64,000 nt of DNA from Synchiropus splendidus. Lineage: Eukaryota; Chordata; Actinopteri; Syngnathiformes; Callionymidae. The translations under genes were made by a program, and so were the position numbers. A model generated the notes under the pieces. It was not told where the DNA came from and ran no database searches. It worked only from the letters and a program-made list of their open reading frames with translations. The stretch lies in assembly GCF_027744825.2 (NCBI RefSeq), contig NC_071348.1, positions 22,043,563-22,107,562 on the forward strand. The letters run 5' to 3'. Below are positions 25,758-38,729 of the stretch, piece after piece (within the stretch, counting starts at the first letter, position 1; each line of letters begins with the position of its first letter).

Positions 25758-28700
25758 AAAGTTATGGCACAATGCACAAAAACGCTTTTCAGCCTGAGAT
25801 AAGGTGGGTTTCGGAACGCCAAACATAAAAGTGTTGATAACTTTGGAAAAACACTTCAGACAGTTTAGATTTGATGTGCAACTACTAGAAAGACCCTTTC
25901 TGCTATAGTGGGAGGTTAAAATTTCATGTTCTGAAGCTTCCCTGAAAAGTTATGGCACAATGCACAAAAACGCTTTTCAGCCTGAGATAAGGTGGGTTTC
26001 GGAACGCCAAACATAAAAGTGTTAATAACTTTGGAAAAACACTTCAGACAGTTTAGATTTGATGTGCAACTACTAGAAAGACCCTTTCTGCTATAGTGGG
26101 AGGTTAAAATTTCATGTTCTGAAGCTTCCCTGAAAAGTTATGGCACAATGCACAAAAACGCTTTTCAGCCTGAGATAAGGTGGGTTTCGGAACGCCAAAC
26201 ATAAAAGTGTTGATAACTTTCGAAAAACACTTCAGAGAGCTTAGATTTGATGTGCACCTACTAGAAAGACCCTTTCTGCTATAGTGGGAGGTTAAAATTT
26301 CATGTTCTGAAGCTTCCCTGAAAAGTTATGGCACAATGCGTAAAAACGCTTTTCAGCCTGAGATAAGGTGGGTTTCGGAACGCCAAACATAAAAGTGTTG
26401 ATAACTTTGGAAAAACACTTCAGACAGTTTAGATTTGATGTGCAACTACTAGAAAGACCCTTTCTGCTATAGTGGGAGGTTAAAATTTCATGTTCTGAAG
26501 CTTTCCTGAAAGGTTATGGCACAATGCACAAAAACGCTTTTCAGCCTGAGATAAGGTGGGTTTCGGAACGCCAAACATAAAAGTGTTGATAACTTTTGAA
26601 AAACACTTCAGACAGCTTAGATTTGATGTGCAACTACTAGAAAGACCCTTTCTGCTATAGTGGGAGGTTAAAATTTCATGTTCTGAAGCTTCCCTGAAAA
26701 GTTATGGCACAATGCACTAAAACGCTTTTCAGCCTGAGATAAGGTGGGTTTCGGAACGCCAAACATAAAAGTGTTGATAACTTTCGAAAAACACTTCAGA
26801 CAGCTTAGATTTGATGTGCACCTACTAGAAAGACCCTTTCTGCTATAGTGGGAGGTTAAAATTTCATGTTCTGAAGCTTCCCTGAAAAGTTATGGCACAA
26901 TGCGTAAAAACGCTTTTCAGCCTGAGATAAGGTGGGTTTCGGAACGCCAAACATAAAAGTGTTGATAACTTTGGAAAAACACTTCAGACAGTTTAGATTT
27001 GATGTGCAACTACTAGAAAGACCCTTTCTGCTATAGTGGGAGGTTAAAATTTCATGTTCTGAAGCTTCCCTGAAAAGTTATGGCACAATGCACAAAAACG
27101 CTTTTCAGCCTGAGATAAGGTGGGTTTCGGAACGCCAAACATAAAAGTGTTAATAACTTTGGAAAAACACTTCAGACAGTTTAGATTTGATGTGCAACTA
27201 CTAGGAAGACCCTTTCTGCTATAGTGGGAGGTTAAAATTTCATGTTCTGAAGCTTCCCTGAAAAGTTATGGCACAATGCACAAAAACGCTTTTCAGCCTG
27301 AGATAAGGTGGGTTTCGGAACGCCAAACATAAAACTGTTAATAACTTTGGAAAAACACTTCAGACAGTTTAGATTTGATGTGCAACTACTAGAAAGACCC
27401 TTTCTGCTATAGTGGGAGGTTAAAATTTCATGTTCTGAAGCTTTCCTGAAAAGTTATGGCACAATGCAAAAAAACGCTTTTCAGCCTGAGATAAGGTGGG
27501 TTTCGGAACGCCAAACATAAAAGTGTTGATAACTTTCGAAAAACACTTCAGAGAGCTTAGATTTGATGTGCACCTACTAGAAAGACCCTTTCTGCTATAG
27601 TGGGAGGTTAAAATTTCATGTTCTGAAGCTTTCCTGAAAAGTTATGGCACAATGCACAAAAACGCTTTTCAGCCTGAGATAAGGTGGGTTTCGGAACGCC
27701 AAACATAAAAGTGTTGATAACTTTTGAAAAACACTTCAGACAGCTTAGATTTGATGTGCAACTACTAGAAAGACCCTTTCTGCTATAGTGGGAGGTTAAA
27801 ATTTCATGTTCTGAAGCTTCCCTGAAAAGTTATGGCACAATGCACAAAAACGCTTTTCAGCCTGAGATAAGGTGGGTTTCGGAACGCCAAACATAAAAGT
27901 GTTGATAACTTTGGAAAAACACTTCAGACAGTTTAGATTTGATGTGCAACTACTAGAAAGACCCTTTCTGCTATAGTGGGAGGTTGAAATTTCATGTTCT
28001 GAAGCTTTCCTGAAAAGTTATGGCACAATGCACAAAAACGCTTTTCAGCCTGAGATAAGGTGGGTTTCGGAACGCAAAACATAAAAGTGTTGATAACTTT
28101 TGAAAAACACTTCAGACAGCTTAGATTTGATGTGCAACTACTAGAAAGACCCTTTCTGCTATAGTGGGAGGTTAAAATTTCATGTTCTGAAGCTTCCCTG
28201 AAAAGTTATGGCACAATGCACAAAAACGCTTTTCAGCCTGAGATAAGGTGGGTTTCGGAACGCCAAACATAAAAGTGTTAATAACTTTGGAAAAACACTT
28301 CAGACAGTTTAGATTTGATGTGCAACTACTAGAAAGACCCTTTCTGCTATAGTGGGAGGTTAAAATTTCATGTTCTGAAGCTTCCCTGAAAAGTTATGGC
28401 ACAATGCACAAAAACGCTTTTCAGCCTGAGATAAGGTGGGTTTCGGAACGCCAAACATAAAAGTGTTGATAACTTTCGAAAAACACTTCAGAGAGCTTAG
28501 ATTTGATGTGCACCTACTAGAAAGACCCTTTCTGCTATAGTGGGAGGTTAAAATTTCATGTTCTGAAGCTTCCCTGAAAAGTTATGGCACAATGCGTAAA
28601 AACGCTTTTCAGCCTGAGATAAGGTGGGTTTCGGAACGCCAAACATAAAAGTGTTGATAACTTTGGAAAAACACTTCAGACAGTTTAGATTTGATGTGCA

Positions 28701-29517
28701 ACTACTAGAAAGACCCTTTCTGCTATAGTGGGAGGTTAAAATTTCATGTTCTGAAGCTTTCCTGAAAAGTTATGGCACAATGCACAAAAACGCTTTTCAG
28801 CCTGAGATAAGGTGGGTTTCGGAACGCCAAACATAAAAGTGTTGATAACTTTTGAAAAACACTTCAGACAGCTTAGATTTGATGTGCAACTACTAGAAAG
28901 ACCCTTTCTGCTATAGTGGGAGGTTAAAATTTCATGTTCTGAAGCTTCCCTGAAAAGTTATGGCACAATGCACAAAAACGCTTTTCAGCCTGAGATAAGG
29001 TGGGTTTCGGAACGCCAAACATAAAAGTGTTGATAACTTTCGAAAAACACTTCAGAGAGCTTAGATTTGATGTGCACCTACTAGAAAGACCCTTTCTGCT
29101 ATAGTGGGAGGTTAAAATTACATGTTCTGAAGCTTCCCTGAAAAGTTATGGCACAATGCGTAAAAACGCTTTTCAGCCTGAGATAAGGTGGGTTTCGGAA
29201 CGCCAAACATAAAAGTGTTGATAACTTTGGAAAAACACTTCAGACAGTTTAGATTTGATGTGCAACTACTAGAAAGACCCTTTCTGCTATAGTGGGAGGT
29301 TAAAATTTCATGTTCTGAAGCTTTCCTGAAAAGTTATGGCACAATGCACAAAAACGCTTTTCAGCCTGAGATAAGGTGGGTTTCGGAACGCCAAACATAA
29401 AAGTGTTGATAACTTTTGAAAAACACTTCAGACAGCTTAGATTTGATGTGCAACTACTAGAAAGACCCTTTCTGCTATAGTGGGAGGTTAAAATTTCATG
29501 TTCTGAAGCTTCCCTGA

Positions 29518-32500
29518 AAAGTTATGGCACAATGCACAAAAACGCTTTTCAGCCTGAGATAAGGTGGGTTTCGGAACGCCAAACATAAAAGTGTTGATAT
29601 CTTTCGAAAAACACTTCAGACAGCTTAGATTTGATGTGCACCTACTAGAAAGACCCTTTCTGCTATAGTGGGAGGTTAAAATTTCATGTTCTGAAGCTTC
29701 CCTGAAAGGTTATGGCACAATGCGTAAAAACGCTTTTCAGCCTGAGATAAGGTGGGTTTCGGAACGCCAAACATAAAAGTGTTGATAACTTTGGAAAAAC
29801 ACTTCAGACAGTTTAGATTTGATGTGCAACTACTAGAAAGACCCTTTCTGCTATAGTGGGAGGTTAAAATTTCATGTTCTGAAGCTTCCCTGAAAAGTTA
29901 TGGCACAATGCACAAAAACGCTTTTCAGCCTGAGATAAGGTGGGTTTCGGAACGCCAAACATAAAAGTGTTAATAACTTTGGAAAAACACTTCAGACAGT
30001 TTAGATTTGATGTGCAACTACTAGAAAGACCCTTTCTGCTATAGTGGGAGGTTAAAATTTCATGTTCTGAAGCTTCCCTGAAAAGTTATGGCACAATGCA
30101 CAAAAACGCTTTTCAGCCTGAGATAAGGTGGGTTTCGGAACGCCAAACATAAAAGTGTTGATAACTTTGGAAAAACACTTCAGACAGCTTAGATTTGATG
30201 TGCACCTACTAGAAAGACCCTTTCTGCTATAGTGGGAGGTTAAAATTTCATGTTCTGAAGCTTCCCTGAAAAGTTATGGCACAATGCGTAAAAACGCTTT
30301 TCAGCCTGAGATAAGGTGGGTTTCGGAACGCCAAACATAAAAGTGTTGATAACTTTGGAAAAACACTTCAGACAGTTTAGATTTGATGTGCAACTACTAG
30401 AAAGACCCTTTCTGCTATAGTTGGAGGTTAAAATTTCATGTTCTGAAGCTTCCCTGAAAAGTTATGGCACAATGCACAAAAACGCTTTTCAGCCTGAGAT
30501 AAGGTGGGTTTCGGAACGCCAAACATAAAAGTGTTAATAACTTTGGAAAAACACTTCAGACAGTTTAGATTTGATGTGCAACTACTAGAAAGACCCTTTC
30601 TGCTATAGTGGGAGGTTAAAATTTCATGTTCTGAAGCTTCCCTGAAAAGTTATGGCACAATGCACAAAAACGCTTTTCAGCCTGAGATAAGGTGGGTTTC
30701 GGAACGCCAAACATAAAAGTGTTAATAACTTTGGAAAAACACTTCAGACAGTTTAGATTTGATGTGCAACTACTAGAAAGACCCTTTCTGCTATAGTGGG
30801 AGGTTAAAATTTCATGTTCTGAAGCTTTCCTGAAAAGTTATGGCACAATGCACAAAAACGCTTTTCAGCCTGAGATAAGGTGGGTTTCGGAACGCCAAAC
30901 ATAAAAGTGTTGATAACTTTCGAAAAACACTTCAGAGAGCTTAGATTTGATGTGCACCTACTAGAAAGACCCTTTCTGCTATAGTGGGAGGTTAAAATTT
31001 CATGTTCTGAAGCTTCCCTGAAAAGTTATGGCACAATGCGTAAAAACGCTTTTCAGCCTGAGATAAGGTGGGTTTCGGAACGCCAAACATAAAAGTGTTG
31101 ATAACTTTGGAAAAACACTTCAGACAGTTTAGATTTGATGTGCAACTACTAGAAAGACCCTTTCTGCTATAGTGGGAGGTTAAAATTTCATGTTCTGAAG
31201 CTTTCCTGAAAAGTTATGGCACAATGCAAAAAAACGCTTTTCAGCCTGAGATAAGGTGGGTTTCGGAACGCCAAACATAAAAGTGTTGATAACTTTGGAA
31301 AAACACTTCAGACAGCTTAGATTTGATGTGCAACTACTAGAAAGACCCTTTCTGCTATAGTGGGAGGTTAAAATTTCATGTTCTGAAGCTTCCCTGAAAA
31401 GTTATGGCACAATGCACAAAAACGCCTTTCAGCCTGAGATAAGGTGGGTTTCGGAACGCCAAACATAAAAGTGTTGATAACTTTCGAAAAACACTTCAGA
31501 CAGCTTAGATTTGATGTGCACCTACTAGAAAGACCCTTTCTGCTATAGTGGGAGGTTAAAATTTCATGTTCTGAAGCTTCCCTGAAAAGTTATGGCACAA
31601 TGCGTAAAAACGCTTTTCAGCCTGAGATAAGGTGGGTTTCGGAACGCCAAACATAAAAGTGTTGATAACTTTGGAAAAACACTTCAGACAGCTTAGATTT
31701 GATGTGCAACTACTAGAAAGACCCTTTCTGCTATAGTGGGAGGTTAAAATTTCATGTTCTGAAGCTTTCCTGAAAAGTTATGGCACAATGCACAAAAACG
31801 CTTTTCAGCCTGAGATAAGGTGGGTTTCGGAACGCCAAACATAAAAGTGTTGATATCTTTCGAAAAACACTTCAGACAGCTTAGATTTGATGTGCACCTA
31901 CTAGAAAGACCCTTTCTGCTATAGTGGGAGGTTAAAATTTCATGTTCTGAAGCTTCCCTGAAAGGTTATGGCACAATGCGTAAAAACGCTTTTCAGCCTG
32001 AGATAAGGTGGGTTTCGGAACGCCAAACATAAAAGTGTTGATAACTTTGGAAAAACACTTCAGACAGTTTAGATTTGATGTGCAACTACTAGAAAGACCC
32101 TTTCTGCTATAGTGGGAGGTTAAAATTTCATGTTCTGAAGCTTCCCTGAAAAGTTATGGCACAATGCACAAAAACGCTTTTCAGCCTGAGATAAGGTGGG
32201 TTTCGGAACGCCAAACATAAAAGTGTTAATAACTTTGGAAAAACACTTCAGACAGTTTAGATTTGATGTGCAACTACTAGAAAGACCCTTTCTGCTATAG
32301 TGGGAGGTTAAAATTTCATGTTCTGAAGCTTCCCTGAAAAGTTATGGCACAATGCACAAAAACGCTTTTCAGCCTGAGATAAGGTGGGTTTCGGAACGCC
32401 AAACATAAAAGTGTTGATAACTTTGGAAAAACACTTCAGACAGCTTAGATTTGATGTGCACCTACTAGAAAGACCCTTTCTGCTATAGTGGGAGGTTAAA

Positions 32501-33277
32501 ATTTCATGTTCTGAAGCTTCCCTGAAAAGTTATGGCACAATGCGTAAAAACGCTTTTCAGCCTGAGATAAGGTGGGTTTCGGAACGCCAAACATAAAAGT
32601 GTTGATAACTTTGGAAAAACACTTCAGACAGTTTAGATTTGATGTGCAACTACTAGAAAGACCCTTTCTGCTATAGTTGGAGGTTAAAATTTCATGTTCT
32701 GAAGCTTCCCTGAAAAGTTATGGCACAATGCACAAAAACGCTTTTCAGCCTGAGATAAGGTGGGTTTCGGAACGCCAAACATAAAAGTGTTAATAACTTT
32801 GGAAAAACACTTCAGACAGTTTAGATTTGATGTGCAACTACTAGAAAGACCCTTTCTGCTATAGTGGGAGGTTAAAATTTCATGTTCTGAAGCTTCCCTG
32901 AAAAGTTATGGCACAATGCACAAAAACGCTTTTCAGCCTGAGATAAGGTGGGTTTCGGAACGCCAAACATAAAAGTGTTAATAACTTTGGAAAAACACTT
33001 CAGACAGTTTAGATTTGATGTGCAACTACTAGAAAGACCCTTTCTGCTATAGTGGGAGGTTAAAATTTCATGTTCTGAAGCTTTCCTGAAAAGTTATGGC
33101 ACAATGCACAAAAACGCTTTTCAGCCTGAGATAAGGTGGGTTTCGGAACGCCAAACATAAAAGTGTTGATAACTTTCGAAAAACACTTCAGAGAGCTTAG
33201 ATTTGATGTGCACCTACTAGAAAGACCCTTTCTGCTATAGTGGGAGGTTAAAATTTCATGTTCTGAAGCTTCCCTGA
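29518..33277 (+). repeat. Twelve-monomer-offset duplication, first pair
   Basis: The segment 29518-31021 recurs at 31774-33277, offset by exactly 2256 bp (12 monomers). Matching private marks are GTTGATATCTTT (29596 and 31852), GAAAGGTTATGG shortly after, a monomer with CTTTGGAAAAAC combined with CAGCTTAG and GTGCACC, and ATAGTTGGAGG (30420 and 32676). The intervening monomers differ, including a GCAAAAAAAC copy at 31210 and an ACGCCTTTC copy at 31398. Confidence 0.88.
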
Positions 33278-33465
33278 AAAGTTATGGCACAATGCGTAAA
33301 AACGCTTTTCAGCCTGAGATAAGGTGGGTTTCGGAACGCCAAACATAAAAGTGTTGATAACTTTCGAAAAACACTTCAGACAGCTTAGATTTGATGTGCA
33401 GCTACTAGAAAGACCCTTTCTGCTATAGTGGGAGGTTAAAATTTCATGTTCTGAAGCTTCCCTGA
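33278..33465 (+). repeat. Mosaic monomer, B front with A back
   Basis: This copy starts with GCGTAAAAAC (type B) and continues with CTTTCGAAAAAC and CAGACAGCTTAG (type A), ending in the private GTGCAGCTAC. Its partner at 35534-35721 has the same back half but a GCACAAAAAC front, so the front differs between two copies otherwise related by duplication. That fits a conversion event in one of them. Confidence 0.8.
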
Positions 33466-36400
33466 AAAGTTATGGCACAATGCGTAAAAACGCTTTTCAG
33501 CCTGAGATAAGGTGGGTTTCGGAACGCCAAACATAAAAGTGTTGATAACTTTGGAAAAACACTTCAGACAGTTTAGATTTGATGTGCAACTACTAGAAAG
33601 ACCCTTTCTGCTATAGTGGGAGGTTAAAATTTCATGTTCTGAAGCTTCCCTGAAAAGTTATGGCACAATGCACAAAAACGCTTTTCAGCCTGAGATAAGG
33701 TGGGTTTCGGAACGCCAAACATAAAAGTGTTAATAACTTTGGAAAAACACTTCAGAGAGTTTAGATTTGATGTGCAACTACTAGAAAGACCCTTTCTGCT
33801 ATAGTGGGAGGTTAAAATTTCATGTTCTGAAGCTTCCCTGAAAAGTTATGGCACAATGCACAAAAACGCTTTTCAGCCTGAGATAAGGTGGGTTTCGGAA
33901 CGCCAAACATAAAAGTGTTGATAACTTTCGAAAAACACTTCAGAGAGCTTAGATTTGATGTGCACCTACTAGAAAGACCCTTTCTGCTATAGTGGGAGGT
34001 TAAAATTTCATGTTCTGAAGCTTCCCTGAAAAGTTATGGCACAATGCGTAAAAACGCTTTTCAGCCTGAGATAAGGTGGGTTTCGGAACGCCAAACATAA
34101 AAGTGTTGATAACTTTGGAAAAACACTTCAGACAGTTTAGATTTGATGTGCAACTACTAGAAAGACCCTTTCTGCTATAGTGGGAGGTTAAAATTTCATG
34201 TTCTGAAGCTTTCCTGAAAAGTTATGGCACAATGCACAAAAACGCTTTTCAGCCTGAGATAAGGTGGGTTTCGGAACGCCAAACATAAAAGTGTTGATAA
34301 CTTTTGAAAAACACTTCAGACAGCTTAAATTTGATGTGCAACTACTAGAAAGACCCTTTCTGCTATAGTGGGAGGTTAAAATTTCATGTTCTGAAGCTTC
34401 CCTGAAAAGTTATGGCACAATGCACAAAAACGCTTTTCAGCCTGAGATAAGGTGGGTTTCGGAACGCCAAACATAAAAGTGTTGATAACTTTGGAAAAAC
34501 ACTTCAGACAGTTTAGATTTGATGTGCAACTACTAGAAAGACCCTTTCTGCTATAGTGGGAGGTTAAAATTTCATGTTCTGAAGCTTTCCTGAAAAGTTA
34601 TGGCACAATGCACAAAAACGCTTTTCAGCCTGAGATAAGGTGGGTTTCGGAACGCCAAACATAAAAGTGTTGATAACTTTCGAAAAACACTTCAGAGAGC
34701 TTAGATTTGATGTGCACCTACTAGAAAGACCCTTTCTGCTATAGTGGGAGGTTAAAATTTCATGTTCTGAAGCTTCCCTGAAAAGTTATGGCACAATGCG
34801 TAAAAACGCTTTTCAGCCTGAGATAAGGTGGGTTTCGGAACGCCAAACATAAAAGTGTTGATAACTTTGGAAAAACACTTCAGACAGTTTAGATTTGATA
34901 TGCAACTACTAGAAAGACCCTTTCTGCTATAGTGGGAGGTTAAAATTTCATGTTCTGAAGCTTTCCTGAAAAGTTATGGCACAATGCACAAAAACGCTTT
35001 TCAGCCTGAGATAAGGTGGGTTTCGGAACGCCAAACATAAAAGTGTTGATAACTTTGGAAAAACACTTCAGACAGCTTAGATTTGATGTGCAACTACTAG
35101 AAAGACCCTTTCTGCTATAGTGGGAGGTTAAAATTTCATGTTCTGAAGCTTCCCTGAAAAGTTATGGCACAATGCACAAAAACGCCTTTCAGCCTGAGAT
35201 AAGGTGGGTTTCGGAACGCCAAACATAAAAGTGTTGATAACTTTCGAAAAACACTTCAGACAGCTTAGATTTGATGTGCACCTACTAGAAAGACCCTTTC
35301 TGCTATAGTGGGAGGTTAAAATTTCATGTTCTGAAGCTTCCCTGAAAAGTTATGGCACAATGCGTAAAAACGCTTTTCAGCCTGAGATAAGGTGGGTTTC
35401 GGAACGCCAAACATAAAAGTGTTGATAACTTTGGAAAAACACTTCAGACAGTTTAGATTTGATGTGCAACTACTAGAAAGACCCTTTCTGCTATAGTGGG
35501 AGGTTAAAATTTCATGTTCTGAAGCTTTCCTGAAAAGTTATGGCACAATGCACAAAAACGCTTTTCAGCCTGAGATATGGTGGGTTTCGGAACGCCAAAC
35601 ATAAAAGTGTTGATAACTTTCGAAAAACACTTCAGACAGCTTAGATTTGATGTGCAGCTACTAGAAAGACCCTTTCTGCTATAGTGGGAGGTTAAAATTT
35701 CATGTTCTGAAGCTTCCCTGAAAAGTTATGGCACAATGCGTAAAAACGCTTTTCAGCCTGAGATAAGGTGGGTTTCGGAACGCCAAACATAAAAGTGTTG
35801 ATAACTTTGGAAAAACACTTCAGACAGTTTAGATTTGATGTGCAACTACTAGAAAGACCCTTTCTGCTATAGTGGGAGGTTAAAATTTCATGTTCTGAAG
35901 CTTCCCTGAAAAGTTATGGCACAATGCACAAAAACGCTTTTCAGCCTGAGATAAGGTGGGTTTCGGAACGCCAAACATAAAAGTGTTAATAACTTTGGAA
36001 AAACACTTCAGAGAGTTTAGATTTGATGTGCAACTACTAGAAAGACCCTTTCTGCTATAGTGGGAGGTTAAAATTTCATGTTCTGAAGCTTCCCTGAAAA
36101 GTTATGGCACAATGCACAAAAACGCTTTTCAGCCTGAGATAAGGTGGGTTTCGGAACGCCAAACATAAAAGTGTTGATAACTTTCGAAAAACACTTCAGA
36201 GAGCTTAGATTTGATGTGCACCTACTAGAAAGACCCTTTCTGCTATAGTGGGAGGTTAAAATTTCATGTTCTGAAGCTTCCCTGAAAAGTTATGGCACAA
36301 TGCGTAAAAACGCTTTTCAGCCTGAGATAAGGTGGGTTTCGGAACGCCAAACATAAAAGTGTTGATAACTTTGGAAAAACACTTCAGACAGTTTAGATTT

Positions 36401-36661
36401 GATGTGCAACTACTAGAAAGACCCTTTCTGCTATAGTGGGAGGTTAAAATTTCATGTTCTGAAGCTTTCCTGAAAAGTTATGGCACAATGCACAAAAACG
36501 CTTTTCAGCCTGAGATAAGGTGGGTTTCGGAACGCCAAACATAAAAGTGTTGATAACTTTTGAAAAACACTTCAGACAGCTTAAATTTGATGTGCAACTA
36601 CTAGAAAGACCCTTTCTGCTATAGTGGGAGGTTAAAATTTCATGTTCTGAAGCTTCCCTGA
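33278..36661 (+). repeat. Twelve-monomer-offset duplication, second pair
   Basis: Markers GTGCAGCTAC (33401 and 35657), CAGAGAGTTTAG (near 33757 and 36013) and CAGCTTAAATTTG (near 34324 and 36580) recur at an offset of 2256 bp. The duplicated cores are about 33278-34405 and 35534-36661. The second core alone has GAGATATGGTGGG. The interval between them contains ACGCCTTTC at 35183, matching 31423 at a distance of 20 monomers, so it is related to the spacer of the preceding pair. Confidence 0.87.
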
Positions 36662-38729
36662 AAAGTTATGGCACAATGCACAAAAACGCTTTTCAGCCTG
36701 AGATAAGGTGGGTTTCGGAACGCCAAACATAAAAGTGTTGATAACTTTGGAAAAACACTTCAGACAGTTTAGATTTGATGTGCAACTACTAGAAAGACCC
36801 TTTCTGCTATAGTGGGAGGTTAAAATTTCATGTTCTGAAGCTTCCCTGAAAAGTTATGGCACAATGCACAAAAACGCTTTTCAGCCTGAGATAAGGTGGG
36901 TTTCGGAACGCCAAACATAAAAGTGTTGATAACTTTGGAAAAACACTTCAGAGAGCTTAGATTTGATGTGCACCTACTAGAAAGACCCTTTCTGCTATAG
37001 TGGGAGGTTAAAATTTCATGTTCTGAAGCTTCCCTGAAAAGTTATGGCACAATGCGTAAAAACGCTTTTCAGCCTGAGATAAGGTGGGTTTCGGAACGCC
37101 AAACATAAAAGTGTTGATAACTTTGGAAAAACACTTCAGACAGTTTAGATTTGATGTGCAACTACTAGAAAGACCGTTTCTGCTATAGTGGGAGGTTAAA
37201 ATTTCATGTTCTGAAGCTTTCCTGAAAAGTTATGGCACAATGCACAAAAACGCTTTTCAGCCTGAGATAAGGTGGGTTTCGGAACGCCAAACATAAAAGT
37301 GTTGATAACTTTTGAAAAACACTTCAGACAGCTTAGATTTGATGTGCAACTACTAGAAAGACCCTTTCTGCTATAGTGGGAGGTTAAAATTTCATGTTCT
37401 GAAGCTTCCCTGAAAAGTTATGGCACAATGCACAAAAACGCTTTTCAGCCTGAGATAAGGTGGGTTTCGGAACGCCAAACATAAAAGTGTTGATAACTTT
37501 CGAAAAACACTTCAGACAGCTTAGATTTGATGTGCACCTACTAGAAAGACCCTTTCTGCTATAGTGGGAGGTTAAAATTTCATGTTCTGAAGCTTCCCTG
37601 AAAAGTTATGGCACAATGCGTAAAAACGCTTTTCAGCCTGAGATAAGGTGGGTTTCGGAACGCCAAACATAAAAGTGTTGATAACTTTGGAAAAACACTT
37701 CAGACAGTTTAGATTTGATGTGCAACTACTAGAAAGACCCTTTCTGCTATAGTGGGAGGTTAAAATTTCATGTTCTGAAGCTTCCCTGAAAAGTTATGGC
37801 ACAATGCGTAAAAACGCTTTTCAGCCTGAGATAAGGTGGGTTTCGGAACGCCAAACATAAAAGTGTTGATAACTTTGGAAAAACACTTCAGACAGTTTAG
37901 ATTTGATGTGCAACTACTAGAAAGACCCTTTCTGCTATAGTGGGACGTTAAAATTTCATGTTCTGAAGCTTTCCTGAAAAGTTATGGAACAATGCACAAA
38001 AACGCTTTTCAGCCTGAGATAAGGTGGGTTTCGGAACGCCAAACATAAAAGTGTTGATAACTTTCGAAAAACACTTCAGAGAGCTTAGATTTGATGTGCA
38101 CCTACTAGAAAGACCCTTTCTGCTATAGTGGGAGATTAAAATTTCATGTTCTGAAGCTTCCCTGAAAAGTTATGGCACAATGCGTAAAAACGCTTTTCAG
38201 CCTGAGATAAGGTGGGTTTCGGAACGCCAAACATAAAAGTGTTGATAACTTTGGAAAAACACTTCAGACAGTTTAGATTTGATGTGCAACTACTAGAAAG
38301 ACCCTTTCTGCTATAGTGGGAGGTTAAAATTTCATGTTCTGAAGCTTTCCTGAAAAGTTATGGCACAATGCACAAAAACGCTTTTCAGCCTGAGATAAGG
38401 TGGGTTTCGGAACGCCAAACATAAAAGTGTTGATAACTTTCGAAAAACACTTCAGACAGCTTAGATTTGATGTGCACCTACAAGAAAGACCCTTTCTGCT
38501 ATAGTGGGAGGTTAAAATTTCATGTTCTGAAGCTTCCCTGAAAAGTTATGGCACAATGCGTAAAAACGCTTTTCAGCCTGAGATAAGGTGGGTTTCGGAA
38601 CGCCAAACATAAAAGTGTTGATAACTTTGGAAAAACACTTCAGACAGTTTAGATTTGATGTGCACCTACTAGAAAGACCCTTTCTGCTATAGTGGGAGGT
38701 TAAAATTTCATGTTCTGAAGCTTTCCTGA

